A stretch of 64,000 nucleotides of DNA. Origin: JARRKU01 sp963675565. Lineage in GTDB: Bacteria; Desulfobacterota; Desulfobacteria; Desulfobacterales; Desulfosarcinaceae. A program made the translations under genes and the position numbers. Position 1 is the first letter of the stretch; every line of letters starts with the position of its first letter. Positions 25,585-33,950 of this stretch are shown here, one piece after another. Below the pieces are notes generated by a model. It searched no databases. It saw nothing but the letters and a program-made list of their open reading frames with translations, and was not told the origin of the DNA. Where the stretch lies: NCBI GenBank assembly GCA_963675565.2, contig CAXXYD010000004.1, positions 2,666,001 through 2,730,000 on the forward strand, given 5' to 3'.

Positions 25585-26595
25585 TCAGTGAACAAGGAAC
25601 CGTGCGGCTTCGTCAGGCAAGATGGGCAGCACGCTGATGATGTCTGTTTTTCCGGCACGGGCAACTTGAATTTTGGTCGGGGCATCATCTGGCGCCTTGC
25701 TGTAGCCGGCGCAGATGGCCCCGGCCAAAAAATGCATTTCCTTTGATCCTTTTCCCTGCAGGACCAAGGTGGGACCCGGATATTCTTTGAGTTTGATCAC
25801 CGTATCATTTTGCGGGTCCACATGTTCCATGATCTTTTCATTGTCGTGTTTAGTTCGACCCACAATAATTTTCGTGTCTGTATTGAGGCGCATATGGCGG
25901 CCATATTTAAGCAGGTGCAGCGCATTGACCGTTACATGGCCGCAATGGTCGAACAGGTCTTTGAGACGCCGGGAGTAGCCCGGATCGGTGAGCAGGCAGC
26001 CGCCTGCCGGGGCAGGGTATTTTTTGATCCCGAATTCTTCAGCCAGCGCCATCTGGGGTTTGCGGGATCGTCCTGAAAAATCAAGCAATTGTGTGCGGTC
26101 CACCATTCCTTTTTGCTCCATCATGGTTTCAGGCAGGCACTGCGCGCTCAACGGTCGCAGGATCAACGGGGCAACCCCGGAATGTTTGGCCACATAGCGC
26201 AGGGAATTGGCGTTCTGGGACATGGGGCGCTGGCCGACGACTTCACCGCTGAACAGGAATTGAAAGTTGTTGGACTGCATGAATGCGCCCGCCTCGCGGA
26301 ACATCATGGCGTGGCAGTCCATGCAGGGGTTCATGTTCTTGCCATAGCCGGCCGGGGGCGCCTTGAGCATATTCAGGTAAGCGGCCGTGATGTCCACAAC
26401 ATGCAAGGGAACTGCGCATTGCTCTGCGACATGGCGGGCTTTGTCGGCAGAGAAAAATGGGGTTTCAAAAGTGATCCACTCCACATGGATACCCTGGCGG
26501 CGAAGCACCAATGCGGACAGGATGCTGTCCAGGCCTCCGGAGCAAAGTCCCAGAGCCCTTACGGAATCGGTAGATATGTGTTCTATGGCGGTGAT
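25585..26595 (-). CDS. PP-loop ATPase, ThiI/MnmA-like, with C-terminal NFACT-R-type domain; non-standard start
   Basis: 336 residues if translation begins at an ATC codon at 26595. The PP-loop SGGLDS (residues 19-24) lies upstream of the first usual start (TTG 26511), so that start would delete the ATP site. A stop codon sits 15 nt before the ATC, and no ATG, GTG or TTG lies between it and the PP-loop. A perfect AAGGAGG (26609-26603) is 7 nt from the ATC. The core has NPCMDCH and a second Cys in GGCLLTDP, like tRNA thiolation enzymes. The C-terminal 90 residues (TKIIVGRTKHDNEKI) resemble the NFACT-R RNA-binding domain. Likely role: tRNA sulfur modification. Confidence 0.8.
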   Translation of the reverse strand: MTAIEHISTDSVRALGLCSGGLDSILSALVLRRQGIHVEWITFETPFFSADKARHVAEQCAVPLHVVDITAAYLNMLKAPPAGYGKNMNPCMDCHAMMFREAGAFMQSNNFQFLFSGEVVGQRPMSQNANSLRYVAKHSGVAPLILRPLSAQCLPETMMEQKGMVDRTQLLDFSGRSRKPQMALAEEFGIKKYPAPAGGCLLTDPGYSRRLKDLFDHCGHVTVNALHLLKYGRHMRLNTDTKIIVGRTKHDNEKIMEHVDPQNDTVIKLKEYPGPTLVLQGKGSKEMHFLAGAICAGYSKAPDDAPTKIQVARAGKTDIISVLPILPDEAARFLVH

Positions 26596-26602
26596 TTGCA
26601 GG

Positions 26603-26609
26603 CCTCCTT
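26603..26609 (-). promoter_or_regulatory. strong Shine-Dalgarno that decides the PP-loop gene start
   Basis: AAGGAGG on the minus strand, 7 nt before an ATC codon and 16 nt before an ATA; the only normal start codons are 80 nt away, past the ATP-binding motif. Confidence 0.7.
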
Positions 26610-26775
26610 ATGATCGCGTTATCCCTGCAAAGGGTACTGGTGTAATGGGCGATGTTTCCGCACGCCGCTGAATATCGGCATGGGTTGCACAACCGATAGA
26701 CGGACCAATCTGAAAAATAGATCAATTTCGCTGTTTGAAGTCAACTTAAATGCAACCTCGGCAGGGCCGGACAAG

Positions 26776-26808
26776 ATCAAATGTCAAAATCCAAACCTCA
26801 AATGGATT
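26776..26808 (+). repeat. short dispersed 'tcaaatntcaaaatcc' motif, copy 2
   Basis: AAGATCAAATGTCAAAATCC followed by AAACCTCAAATGG, similar to 24316-24350. It lies in the 319-bp gap 26596-26914 upstream of the ETF-QO gene, where no gene or clear promoter was seen. Confidence 0.5.
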
Positions 26809-26914
26809 ACCCTTCCGGTTATATTTACATCATACCGGTTTCATGCTATCGCTGAACAATATTATTCCAATTTCCATGTTTTTCCAATGATTATTGATTG
26901 ATAGGGGAAATGCG

Positions 26915-28579
26915 ATGACCACGGAACATGAATCCATTGAATTTGATGTTTTGATTGTCGGTGGCGGTCCCGCCGGGTTGGCCAGCGCCATCCGGTTGAT
27001 GCAACTGGCCCGGGCGAACAACATTGAACTGGAAGTGGCCCTGATTGACAAGGGCGCCGAGATTGGCGCTCACGCCGTAAGCGGCGCCATTCTCAAACCC
27101 CAGTCGCTCGCCGAATTGATTCCGGACTATATCGACCAGGGCTGCCCTATTGAAGCAACTGTTCGCGGGGATGAATTCTACTACCTGACCAGGGATACGG
27201 CGATTGCCTTGCCGATGACCCCCCGGTATATGCACAACAGTGGCTGCCATGTCGTCAGTGCATCTCGTTTATGCCGCTGGCTGGGCGAAATTGCCGAAAC
27301 AATGGGGGTCAATATTTTTCCCGGCTTTGACGGCCGGCAGGTTCTCTTCGGAGAGGATGGCCGCAGGGTTGTCGGCGTTCGCACCGGTGATAAAGGACTG
27401 GATAAGGACGGTTCCCCCAAAAGCAATTTTGAACCGGGGATCGACCTGCTGGCCAAGGTTACGCTGTTCGCCGAAGGTGCCCGGGGCAGTCTGGTGAAAT
27501 CAATGGCGGGCCCGCTCCGGCTGTATGCCGGCAAGCAGCCCGAAGTATACGAAACCGGCATTAAGGAAGTGATTCAGCTGCCGGAAGGCGATACCTATTT
27601 CAGCGGCAGCAAGGGCAACGACATTCACATGATGGGATATCCTCTGGGGCTGGGCACGCCGGGGGGCGGTTTTATTTACGAAATGGGCGGAAACCGTTTG
27701 AGCATCGGCTATCTCACGGCACTGTGCTACGACGATCCCCAGCTCGACCCCTATAAAATGTTTATCCGTTTCAAGCGCCATCCCTTTGTGGCCGACATCA
27801 TCAAAGGCGGTAAGGTCATCGAGCAGGGTGCGCGCACGGTTTCCACGGGCGGTTATTTTACCCTTCCCCGGCTGGTTGTGGACGGCGGCCTGTTCATCGG
27901 TGCCTGTGCCCAACTGCACAATACCCCCGCGCTGAAAGGAATCCACCTGGCTATTCAATCGGGCTTGCTGGCGGCTGAATCCGTTCTGGATGCGCTGGCC
28001 AAATCCGATACCTCGGCCGGCGGCTTGCATTCCTATGCAGATGCTCTGGAGCACAGCTGGATCAAAAGCGAACTGTGGGAGGGCAGAAATTGTGCACAGG
28101 CGCTGGCCAAGAAAGGGTTGGCCAAGTTGATCCACCTGGGGGCCCAGTATATCACCGGCGGCCGCGGCATTATTGACCCCATGTCTCTGGAATCAGATGC
28201 CGGGACGCTGAAGCCACTGTCGCCTTCAACGGTTGCCCCCCCCATGGAGCCTTATGACGGCGAGCTTTATGTGGACAAACTGACCGGTGTGTATCTGTCA
28301 AAGACCATGCATCGCGAAGATCAGCCGCCCCACCTGATCATCCATGATCCGGCTGTCTGCAGCGACAAGTGCTATCCCCGGTATGGAAGCCCGTGCACAC
28401 GTTTTTGCCCGGGCGAGGTATATGAACTCGAGCTGGATGCGGCCACGGGAAAAGCGCGTATCAAACTCAACCCGTCCAATTGTTTTCACTGCAAGACATG
28501 CGATATCAAAGATCCCTTCGGCAACATTACCTGGACTTGTCCCGAGGGGGGCGAGGGACCCGGATACACCGTGGTGTAA
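26915..28579 (+). CDS. electron transfer flavoprotein-ubiquinone oxidoreductase
   Basis: 554 residues from ATG 26915 (AGGGGA upstream; an in-frame ATG at 26894 is less likely). FAD-binding DVLIVGGGPAGLASA (9-23), HAVSGAILKP and ALKGIHLAIQSGLLAAES in the FAD domain, and a C-terminal FixX-like 4Fe-4S part with SDKCYP, CTRFCP and CFHCKTCDI. The enzyme passes electrons from acyl-CoA dehydrogenases via ETF to the membrane quinone pool, which suits fatty-acid or aromatic oxidation in sulfate reducers. No ETF genes are adjacent. It is followed by the CRP-type palindrome. Confidence 0.93.
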   Translation: MTTEHESIEFDVLIVGGGPAGLASAIRLMQLARANNIELEVALIDKGAEIGAHAVSGAILKPQSLAELIPDYIDQGCPIEATVRGDEFYYLTRDTAIALPMTPRYMHNSGCHVVSASRLCRWLGEIAETMGVNIFPGFDGRQVLFGEDGRRVVGVRTGDKGLDKDGSPKSNFEPGIDLLAKVTLFAEGARGSLVKSMAGPLRLYAGKQPEVYETGIKEVIQLPEGDTYFSGSKGNDIHMMGYPLGLGTPGGGFIYEMGGNRLSIGYLTALCYDDPQLDPYKMFIRFKRHPFVADIIKGGKVIEQGARTVSTGGYFTLPRLVVDGGLFIGACAQLHNTPALKGIHLAIQSGLLAAESVLDALAKSDTSAGGLHSYADALEHSWIKSELWEGRNCAQALAKKGLAKLIHLGAQYITGGRGIIDPMSLESDAGTLKPLSPSTVAPPMEPYDGELYVDKLTGVYLSKTMHREDQPPHLIIHDPAVCSDKCYPRYGSPCTRFCPGEVYELELDAATGKARIKLNPSNCFHCKTCDIKDPFGNITWTCPEGGEGPGYTVV

Positions 28580-28584
28580 ATAGT

Positions 28585-28626
28585 CTGTGACCTATCTCAC
28601 AGCAACCGTTTACCATTTGTTATAAG
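28585..28626 (+). promoter_or_regulatory. CRP/HcpR-type operator with class II promoter spacing
   Basis: CTGTGA-CCTATC-TCACAG (28585-28602) is a perfect CRP/FNR-family palindrome (TGTGA-N6-TCACA). A -10 like TATAAG is at 28621-28626, so the palindrome centre would be near -40 from the start site, where such proteins activate directly. HcpR of sulfate reducers uses nearly this sequence. Confidence 0.5.
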
Positions 28627-28671
28627 GACAGCGCGGGTTTTCTTTTTTCAAGGGATCGCCGATGCGGTTTC

Positions 28672-29142
28672 ATGGGCCTGCGGCCGCGTAATTTGCACAG
28701 GACGGTGTGGGCAAGCAAACGGGGGTGGGTTGTGCTGCAATTCGGTGCCGAGTCAGCGCATGCGCGTGGTATGTATTTGGACGATATCTACTTTTTGCGT
28801 TTAAAATTGTTACTGATCATGGCCGAGGACTGTCTGGCCGGTTCCGGCATGTCTCCTGTCCAGCGCCGGGCCATGCTGGCCAACGCCCGGCATGTTGAAT
28901 CCGAGTCGATAGCCTTGGGAAGCGGTCACAGGCGCAGCAGGGGCAGGTTGAGCCCCCAGTCCAGCACCTGCATGGATTGTTTTTACCGCTTTGCAGTCGA
29001 TATTGCCGTGGCGGTTCAGCAGGCGGCCGAAACAGGAAGTCTGGCCGGGACGCACAGGCCCGGACTGATGGAAAAAGTTGAGGCCCTGCGCGCGGCCCGG
29101 GGCACGGATGAACACCCATCCGAAACGGTAAGGAAATTCTGA
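28672..29142 (+). CDS. protein of unknown function
   Basis: 156 residues from ATG 28672; a start at 28771 (MYLDDIYFLRLKLLLIM) gives 123 residues and the more protein-like part. The central region is helical (RLKLLLIMAEDCLAGS; QRRAMLANARHVESES), and the part with CMDCFYRFAVDIAVAVQQ has a CxxC. No family is recognised. No strong ribosome site is seen before either start, while AAGGGA precedes an out-of-frame ATG at 28662 that opens a 9-codon peptide. It lies behind a CRP/HcpR-type site. Real coding is likely but not sure. Confidence 0.45.
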   Translation: MGLRPRNLHRTVWASKRGWVVLQFGAESAHARGMYLDDIYFLRLKLLLIMAEDCLAGSGMSPVQRRAMLANARHVESESIALGSGHRRSRGRLSPQSSTCMDCFYRFAVDIAVAVQQAAETGSLAGTHRPGLMEKVEALRAARGTDEHPSETVRKF

Positions 29143-29149
29143 TTTTTCC

Positions 29150-30847
29150 TTACAGCCGGCCTTTTTTTATGATGGCCACAAGCAGCCAGATACCCAGGAA
29201 TCCGGCAGTCAGGAAGCCGGCCAGGCCAATGACCGAAATGCCATAAAAGAGCGGCGGCATGTTGGAAATGACGATGAGCGCGGAGCCGATGATCAGGGAA
29301 GCGATGATTATGGCGAATGAGATGCGGTTGGAGATCTGATCGTGGGTGGCCAGCATCCTGTCCATGTCTTTCAGGATCAGGTTGACAGACAGCTTTTTCT
29401 GACGCAGGGAGCGGCTGAGCTCCAGCAGGTCCTTGGGAAAATCGGTGAGAAATTCATAGGACTGCTCTATCAGGCGTACGGCGTCATCGGCAATCCTGCC
29501 GGGAGTCAGCCTTGCCAGTTTGACTTGCCGGATAAAGGGGGTCGCCTTTTCAATCATATCAAAATCGGGATTGAGGAGTCGGGCGACGCCCTCCACCTGG
29601 GCCAGTGCCTTGAGCATCAGGAAGATATCCGGCGGTATGCGCATCCGATGTTTGGTGGCCAGCTCCAGGAGGTGCTGAAGCAGCTTGGCCAGCTGAATTT
29701 CTTTCAGGGGGCGATACAGGTAACGGGAGATGAAATCAGCGACATCTTTTTCCAGTTGGGTGACGTTGGGTTCGGCGTCCCAGTCGGTGAGCTTGACCAG
29801 GATTTGGGTGGTACGCGGTTCGTCGCGGCGAATGATGCCATCCACGAGAGCAACGAATATCTCGCGCGTTGCGCGGTCGACGGAGCCCATCATGCCGAAA
29901 TCCAGGAGGCAGATCACATTGCCGGGAAGCACGAACAGGTTTCCCGGGTGAGGGTCCGCGTGGAAAAAACCGAAGGTGAAAATTTGTTTAAGCAATACGT
30001 CGGCGCCCCGGTCGGTGATCAGGGGGCAATTGTAGCCTGATTTGCGCAAAGTCTCGGTTTCGGTGACTTTTATACCGTCGACGAATTCGGCTGTCAGGAC
30101 TTTGCGGGTTGTAAAATCTCTAAAAACTTTAGGGACATAAACGCTGGGATCACCGAGAAACTGGCCGGAAACCCGTTCCATGCTGGCCGCCTCCAAGGTG
30201 TAATCCATCTCTTTTTCAATGGTTCGGGCAAACTCTTCAACTATTTTTACCGGCTGGTGAAACGAGAGTTCTTCGATGTGATTTTCTGCAAGGGTGGCCA
30301 GGTGCAGCATGATTTCCAGGTCAATTTCGATCACATGATCGATGGCCGGCCGCTGCACTTTGACGGCAACCTCATCCCCGTTGTGCAGGCGCCCGCGGTG
30401 GACCTGGCCGATGGAGGCGGAAGCCAGAGGCTCCGGGTCAAAATCGGCGAACATGACATCAACGGGCTGTCCAAGCTCCGATTCAACGGTTTGCCGGACC
30501 GATTCAAAGTCGAATGCCGGCACCCGGTCCTGCAGTTTGGCGAACTCGTTGACGAACTCCACCGACACCAGGTCGGGTCGCGTGGAAAGCACTTGGCCCA
30601 GCTTGATATAGGTGGGCCCCAGTTCTTCAATGGCCATTCGGATGCGTTCGGCCCGGGACAGCTTTTCCAAACGTTCGCGCCGCTTGCGCGAAATCATTTG
30701 CAGGCCGATTTCGATATATTGTTCGATTTTGAGGGTTTCCACCAAATCGCCGAAGCCGTATTTGAACAATACGGCGAGGATTTGGCGGTAGCGGTTCAGA
30801 TGGCGGTAAGTGCGTCCGATGATGCCGATTTTACGAATGCTGATCAT
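29150..30847 (-). CDS. ubiB: ABC1/UbiB-family atypical kinase
   Basis: 565 residues. Motifs of the family: the KxGQ motif KLGQVLSTRPD, the Ala-rich ASIGQVH loop replacing the glycine loop, catalytic Lys in AVKVQRP, FHADPHPGN and LLDFGMMG. Two hydrophobic helices near the C-terminus (about 505-560) anchor it in the membrane. UbiB proteins bind ADP/ATP and help assemble quinone biosynthesis or lipid pathways. Directly downstream of a phasin-like gene (14 bp), a pairing seen in related bacteria. A sulfate reducer uses menaquinone, so the target pathway is uncertain. Confidence 0.9.
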   Translation of the reverse strand: MISIRKIGIIGRTYRHLNRYRQILAVLFKYGFGDLVETLKIEQYIEIGLQMISRKRRERLEKLSRAERIRMAIEELGPTYIKLGQVLSTRPDLVSVEFVNEFAKLQDRVPAFDFESVRQTVESELGQPVDVMFADFDPEPLASASIGQVHRGRLHNGDEVAVKVQRPAIDHVIEIDLEIMLHLATLAENHIEELSFHQPVKIVEEFARTIEKEMDYTLEAASMERVSGQFLGDPSVYVPKVFRDFTTRKVLTAEFVDGIKVTETETLRKSGYNCPLITDRGADVLLKQIFTFGFFHADPHPGNLFVLPGNVICLLDFGMMGSVDRATREIFVALVDGIIRRDEPRTTQILVKLTDWDAEPNVTQLEKDVADFISRYLYRPLKEIQLAKLLQHLLELATKHRMRIPPDIFLMLKALAQVEGVARLLNPDFDMIEKATPFIRQVKLARLTPGRIADDAVRLIEQSYEFLTDFPKDLLELSRSLRQKKLSVNLILKDMDRMLATHDQISNRISFAIIIASLIIGSALIVISNMPPLFYGISVIGLAGFLTAGFLGIWLLVAIIKKGRL

Positions 30848-30861
30848 TCGCGAGCCTGCAT

Positions 30862-31176
30862 CTATTCGGTTTTCTGGGTCATGCTGTTGATGATGCTTTT
30901 TAGCTCCCGGATTTCCTTTTTGAGGTCCTTGAGTTCCTCGGCAGTGACGATATTGGATTTTTTCAGAAATTCATTGACGCTTTTTTCAACACGTTTTTCG
31001 AGTTTGTTTTGGGCTTCTTCGTATTTTTTTTGGACATCTTCAAAGAATTTCCGACCCTCGACTTCGTTCATTTCACCTTTTTTCTGCATTTCCTGAACCA
31101 TGTCCTCGACTTCGTCCCACGTTTTCAACGCCAGACCGATGCCGGCGAGCATACCTTTTTTCATCAGATCAAACAT
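30862..31176 (-). CDS. phasin-like coiled-coil protein
   Basis: 104 residues from ATG 31176, set by AAGGAGG ahead of it. The sequence is a hydrophobic N-terminal helix (MLAGIGLALKTWDEVEDMV), then a long charged coiled coil (GRKFFEDVQKKYEEAQNKLE; LKKEIRELKSIINSM). This is the layout of PhaF/phasin-type polyhydroxyalkanoate-granule or regulator proteins. It heads the operon with ubiB. Binding to storage granules is possible but no PHA synthase gene is nearby. Confidence 0.78.
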   Translation of the reverse strand: MFDLMKKGMLAGIGLALKTWDEVEDMVQEMQKKGEMNEVEGRKFFEDVQKKYEEAQNKLEKRVEKSVNEFLKKSNIVTAEELKDLKKEIRELKSIINSMTQKTE

Positions 31177-31319
31177 GAAGGCCCTCCTTGGGGAAAATAG
31201 GCTTTGTTGTTGGTAGGTTATCCTCTTTGGTAACATAGGGGTTGAAGGAATGCAAGCCGTTTGCGGGATACGCCCCGGCGGGCGGCGCTGCGGCCATACG
31301 GAGAAGGTGAAAATGGGCC

Positions 31320-31348
31320 TTGACGGGGCGTGTTAACTTGCTTAGTTT
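31320..31348 (+). promoter_or_regulatory. candidate sigma-70 promoter for cooC
   Basis: TTGACG (31320-31325), 17-bp spacer, TAGTTT (31343-31348), about 80 nt before the ATG. Confidence 0.35.
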
Positions 31349-31434
31349 GCATTTCATATGACGGATTGGACATCTTGCGCCGTGAAAGGCACGGTGAGGC
31401 TGCCGTTGAAACCGCTCTACGATAAGGTTTTTAT

Positions 31435-32196
31435 ATGACATTTTCAATCGCTTTGGCAGGCAAGGGCGGCACTGGTAAAACAACCATTGCCGGTATGTTG
31501 ATTAAATACCTGGTATCCAGAGGCAAAACACCGGTATTGGGTGTCGATGCGGACAGCAATGCCAACCTGAATGAGGTTCTGGGCCTGGAAGTGCACGATA
31601 CCCTGGGGCAAGCCCGTGAGGATATGAAAAAGGGGAAAGTGCCACCGGGCATGACCAAGGACGTATTCATGTCCATGCGCCTGGAGCAGGCCGTTGCCGA
31701 AGAAGAGGGTTTCGACCTCATCGTGATGGGCACCCCCGAGGGGGCCGGCTGCTATTGCGCCGCCAATTCCCTGCTGGCCGGTTTCTTACAGAAACTGGTG
31801 GATAACTATGATTATGTGGTCATGGACAATGAGGCCGGCATGGAGCATATCAGCCGGTTGACCACCAACAATGTGGATGTGCTGTTGATCGTTACCGATA
31901 CCTCACGACGTGGTTTGCAAGCCGGTTTGAGGATCGACAAGCTCTCCAGAGAGCTCAACATCGGTGTCGGCAAAAGCTACCTTATTATCAACCAGGCCAA
32001 GGCCGGCTTGCCTCAGGAAGTCATGGATATTATCGCCGAGGGCGGCCTGGAACTGGCTGGTATGGTGCCGGCGGACGACGCCGTATATGACTATGATCTC
32101 AAGGGCAAGCCCACTATTGACCTCGATGAAAACAATCCTGCCGTAAAAGCGGTTTACGCTATTTTCGACAAGATTTTTGCTCAAAGCGGTTTGTAA
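31435..32196 (+). CDS. cooC: CooC/AcsF-type nickel-insertion ATPase
   Basis: 253 residues. Deviant Walker A GKGGTGKTT (9-17, with the signature Lys10), switch DADSNANL, and the metal site GCYCAAN with Cys106 and Cys108, the CxC that binds nickel between two subunits in CooC. CooC proteins help load Ni into carbon monoxide dehydrogenase/acetyl-CoA synthase, the key enzymes of the Wood-Ljungdahl pathway used by complete-oxidising sulfate reducers. No CODH gene is in this window. The gene upstream of the AcuC-type deacetylase may form a loose cluster with it. Confidence 0.9.
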   Translation: MTFSIALAGKGGTGKTTIAGMLIKYLVSRGKTPVLGVDADSNANLNEVLGLEVHDTLGQAREDMKKGKVPPGMTKDVFMSMRLEQAVAEEEGFDLIVMGTPEGAGCYCAANSLLAGFLQKLVDNYDYVVMDNEAGMEHISRLTTNNVDVLLIVTDTSRRGLQAGLRIDKLSRELNIGVGKSYLIINQAKAGLPQEVMDIIAEGGLELAGMVPADDAVYDYDLKGKPTIDLDENNPAVKAVYAIFDKIFAQSGL

Positions 32197-32204
32197 TGCC
32201 GCCG

Positions 32205-32253
32205 TTGTCCGATACCCGTACATTGCGTTAAACCTTTTGCCTGGCAATGGGGA
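32205..32253 (+). repeat. partial copy of the GC-rich dispersed repeat
   Basis: TTGTCCGATACCCGTACATT through GGCAATGGGGAG matches the right end of the copy at 59213-59345 and the sequence just beyond it (59317-59370). It supplies the GGGGAG ribosome site of the next gene. Confidence 0.5.
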
Positions 32254-32261
32254 GCAGGGTT

Positions 32262-33212
32262 ATGAATAAAACGGGTTTTCTATACGACTTGCGTTATCTG
32301 CTGCATGACACCGGCCCTTACCACCCGGAGATGGCGGAACGCCTTCAGGCGATTTACAAGGGGATCGAAGACGCGCAGCTGCTGCCGCATCTGGTCCGCA
32401 TTTCTGCACAGCGGGCGGATCTCAAATGGATCCGGGAAGTTCATTCGGACCCATATATCCGCCGGTTCGAAGAGGTGTGTTATTCCGGCAATCGCTTTCT
32501 GGACCATCAGGACAACCAGATGTGCGTCGATACATATGACACGGCGCTGCTGGCGGTGGGAGGCGTTCTGGAAACGGTTCGCCAGGTCATGAATGGTGAT
32601 ATCGACAACGCGTTTTGCGCCGTCCGGCCACCGGGCCACCATGCCGAACGCGATCAGGCCATGGGGTTCTGCTACTTCAACAACGTGGCCATCGCCACCC
32701 GCTATCTGCAAAAAGAGTGGGGTATCGAAAGGGTGGGAATTGTCGATTTCGATGTCCACCATGGCAACGGTACTCAGCATATTTTTGAGCACGATGATAC
32801 GGTTTTTTACTACTCGATCCATGAGCACCCTTCTTTTGCCTACCCCGGAACCGGCCGGGAGTTTGAACAGGGACAGGGGGCCGGATACGGATTTACAAAG
32901 AATTCTCCGGTCTTGCCGGGGCAAAGCGACGATGTCTACCAGTCGTTTTTTGAGTCGGATTTGTTTCCTTCTTTCGAAAAATTCAAACCCCAGGTCCTGT
33001 TGGTTTCCATTGGTTTCGATGCCCATGCAGAAGACGATATGGCTGATATCAACGTAACCACCGAAGGGTACACCCGAATGATGCAGACGGCCATGCGCCT
33101 GGCGGTGCAGTATTGTGACGGACGTTTAATTTCTATTCTGGAAGGCGGCTATTGCCTGGAAAGACTGCCTGAGCTGGGCGCCAACCACGTCCGGGTATTG
33201 CTCGACATATGA
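32262..33212 (+). CDS. class II histone-deacetylase-family protein (AcuC/acetylpolyamine amidohydrolase-like)
   Basis: 316 residues from ATG 32262 (GGGGAG upstream); an in-frame ATG at 32247 gives five more. The active site has RPPGHHAE with His126-His127, VDFDVHHGNGT with zinc ligands Asp164 and His166, GFDAHAED with the third ligand, and the catalytic Tyr region ILEGGYCL. These enzymes remove acetyl groups from lysine or polyamines. The next gene is AcuB-like, as in the Bacillus acu operon, and a sirtuin lies four genes on, which points to acyl-lysine control of enzymes such as acyl-CoA synthetase. Confidence 0.9.
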   Translation: MNKTGFLYDLRYLLHDTGPYHPEMAERLQAIYKGIEDAQLLPHLVRISAQRADLKWIREVHSDPYIRRFEEVCYSGNRFLDHQDNQMCVDTYDTALLAVGGVLETVRQVMNGDIDNAFCAVRPPGHHAERDQAMGFCYFNNVAIATRYLQKEWGIERVGIVDFDVHHGNGTQHIFEHDDTVFYYSIHEHPSFAYPGTGREFEQGQGAGYGFTKNSPVLPGQSDDVYQSFFESDLFPSFEKFKPQVLLVSIGFDAHAEDDMADINVTTEGYTRMMQTAMRLAVQYCDGRLISILEGGYCLERLPELGANHVRVLLDI

Positions 33213-33259
33213 AATGACGGTCGCACTCACCATATGCAAAGGGTAAAAGGGAGGTAAAT

Positions 33260-33937
33260 ATGTTTGTCAGTCGGTCCATGTCTCGAAAAGTAGCCACCGT
33301 GGATAAGGAAACCGGCCTTTTAGAGGCCTGGAACATGATGCGTAAACACCAGATTCGGCACCTGCCGGTGGTTGATGACGACAACCACCTGCTGGGAATG
33401 GTCACGGATCGGGATATTCGCAGTGCTTTGCCGTATGACCTGGCCAAAGGCGGTGCTGATCCGCAGAAGGTTGAACAATACGCCCACCTCAAGGTGTCCG
33501 ATGTCATGACCACCAATTTGCTGACCATTTCGCCCATCCACACCCTGCAGGATGCGATCCTGCTGATCGAGCAGAAGAAGGTGGGAGCATTTCCGGTTGT
33601 AGACAAAAGCAATAAGCTGGTGGGCATTCTGTCTGTCCGCGATTTACTCAGGGCATTTATCAATGTGCTGGGCATTGGTGAACCCGGCACGTTGCTGTGC
33701 ATTATCGCAGAAGAAAAAGTGGGCCAAATGAAGAAAATTGTCGATATTGTTACAGAGCAGAATATATCTCTGGGCAGTGTTCTGGTGGCGCGCTACTGGG
33801 AAGAAAACAAACGCGCGGTTTTTCCCTACCTGCTGTCCAACAATGTCGCCCGGGTCAAAAAGCGGCTCAAGGAAGAAGGTTTCCGGCTGCTGGAACCCAT
33901 GGACTGGTATATCGATCAGCTGCCTGAGCAGCCATAG
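33260..33937 (+). CDS. tandem-CBS protein with C-terminal ACT-like domain, AcuB-like
   Basis: 225 residues. Two CBS domains (about 1-60 and 75-130: DRDIRSALPYD and VSDVMTTNLLTISP, VGILSVRDLLRAF), which usually bind adenine nucleotides, followed by an ACT-like C-terminal domain (about 140-220). AcuB of Bacillus has this layout and is encoded with the deacetylase AcuC. Here it is 47 bp after the deacetylase gene, preceded by GGGAGG. It may sense energy charge or amino acids and tune the neighbouring deacylases; direct evidence is lacking. Confidence 0.82.
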   Translation: MFVSRSMSRKVATVDKETGLLEAWNMMRKHQIRHLPVVDDDNHLLGMVTDRDIRSALPYDLAKGGADPQKVEQYAHLKVSDVMTTNLLTISPIHTLQDAILLIEQKKVGAFPVVDKSNKLVGILSVRDLLRAFINVLGIGEPGTLLCIIAEEKVGQMKKIVDIVTEQNISLGSVLVARYWEENKRAVFPYLLSNNVARVKKRLKEEGFRLLEPMDWYIDQLPEQP

Positions 33938-33950
33938 GCACCTGGTTAAC

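Noticed and set aside
28810..29115. Minus-strand frames over the unknown gene at 28672
   Set aside because: Two overlapping minus frames of similar length have no domain features; the plus frame has a better helix pattern and a promoter-like region.
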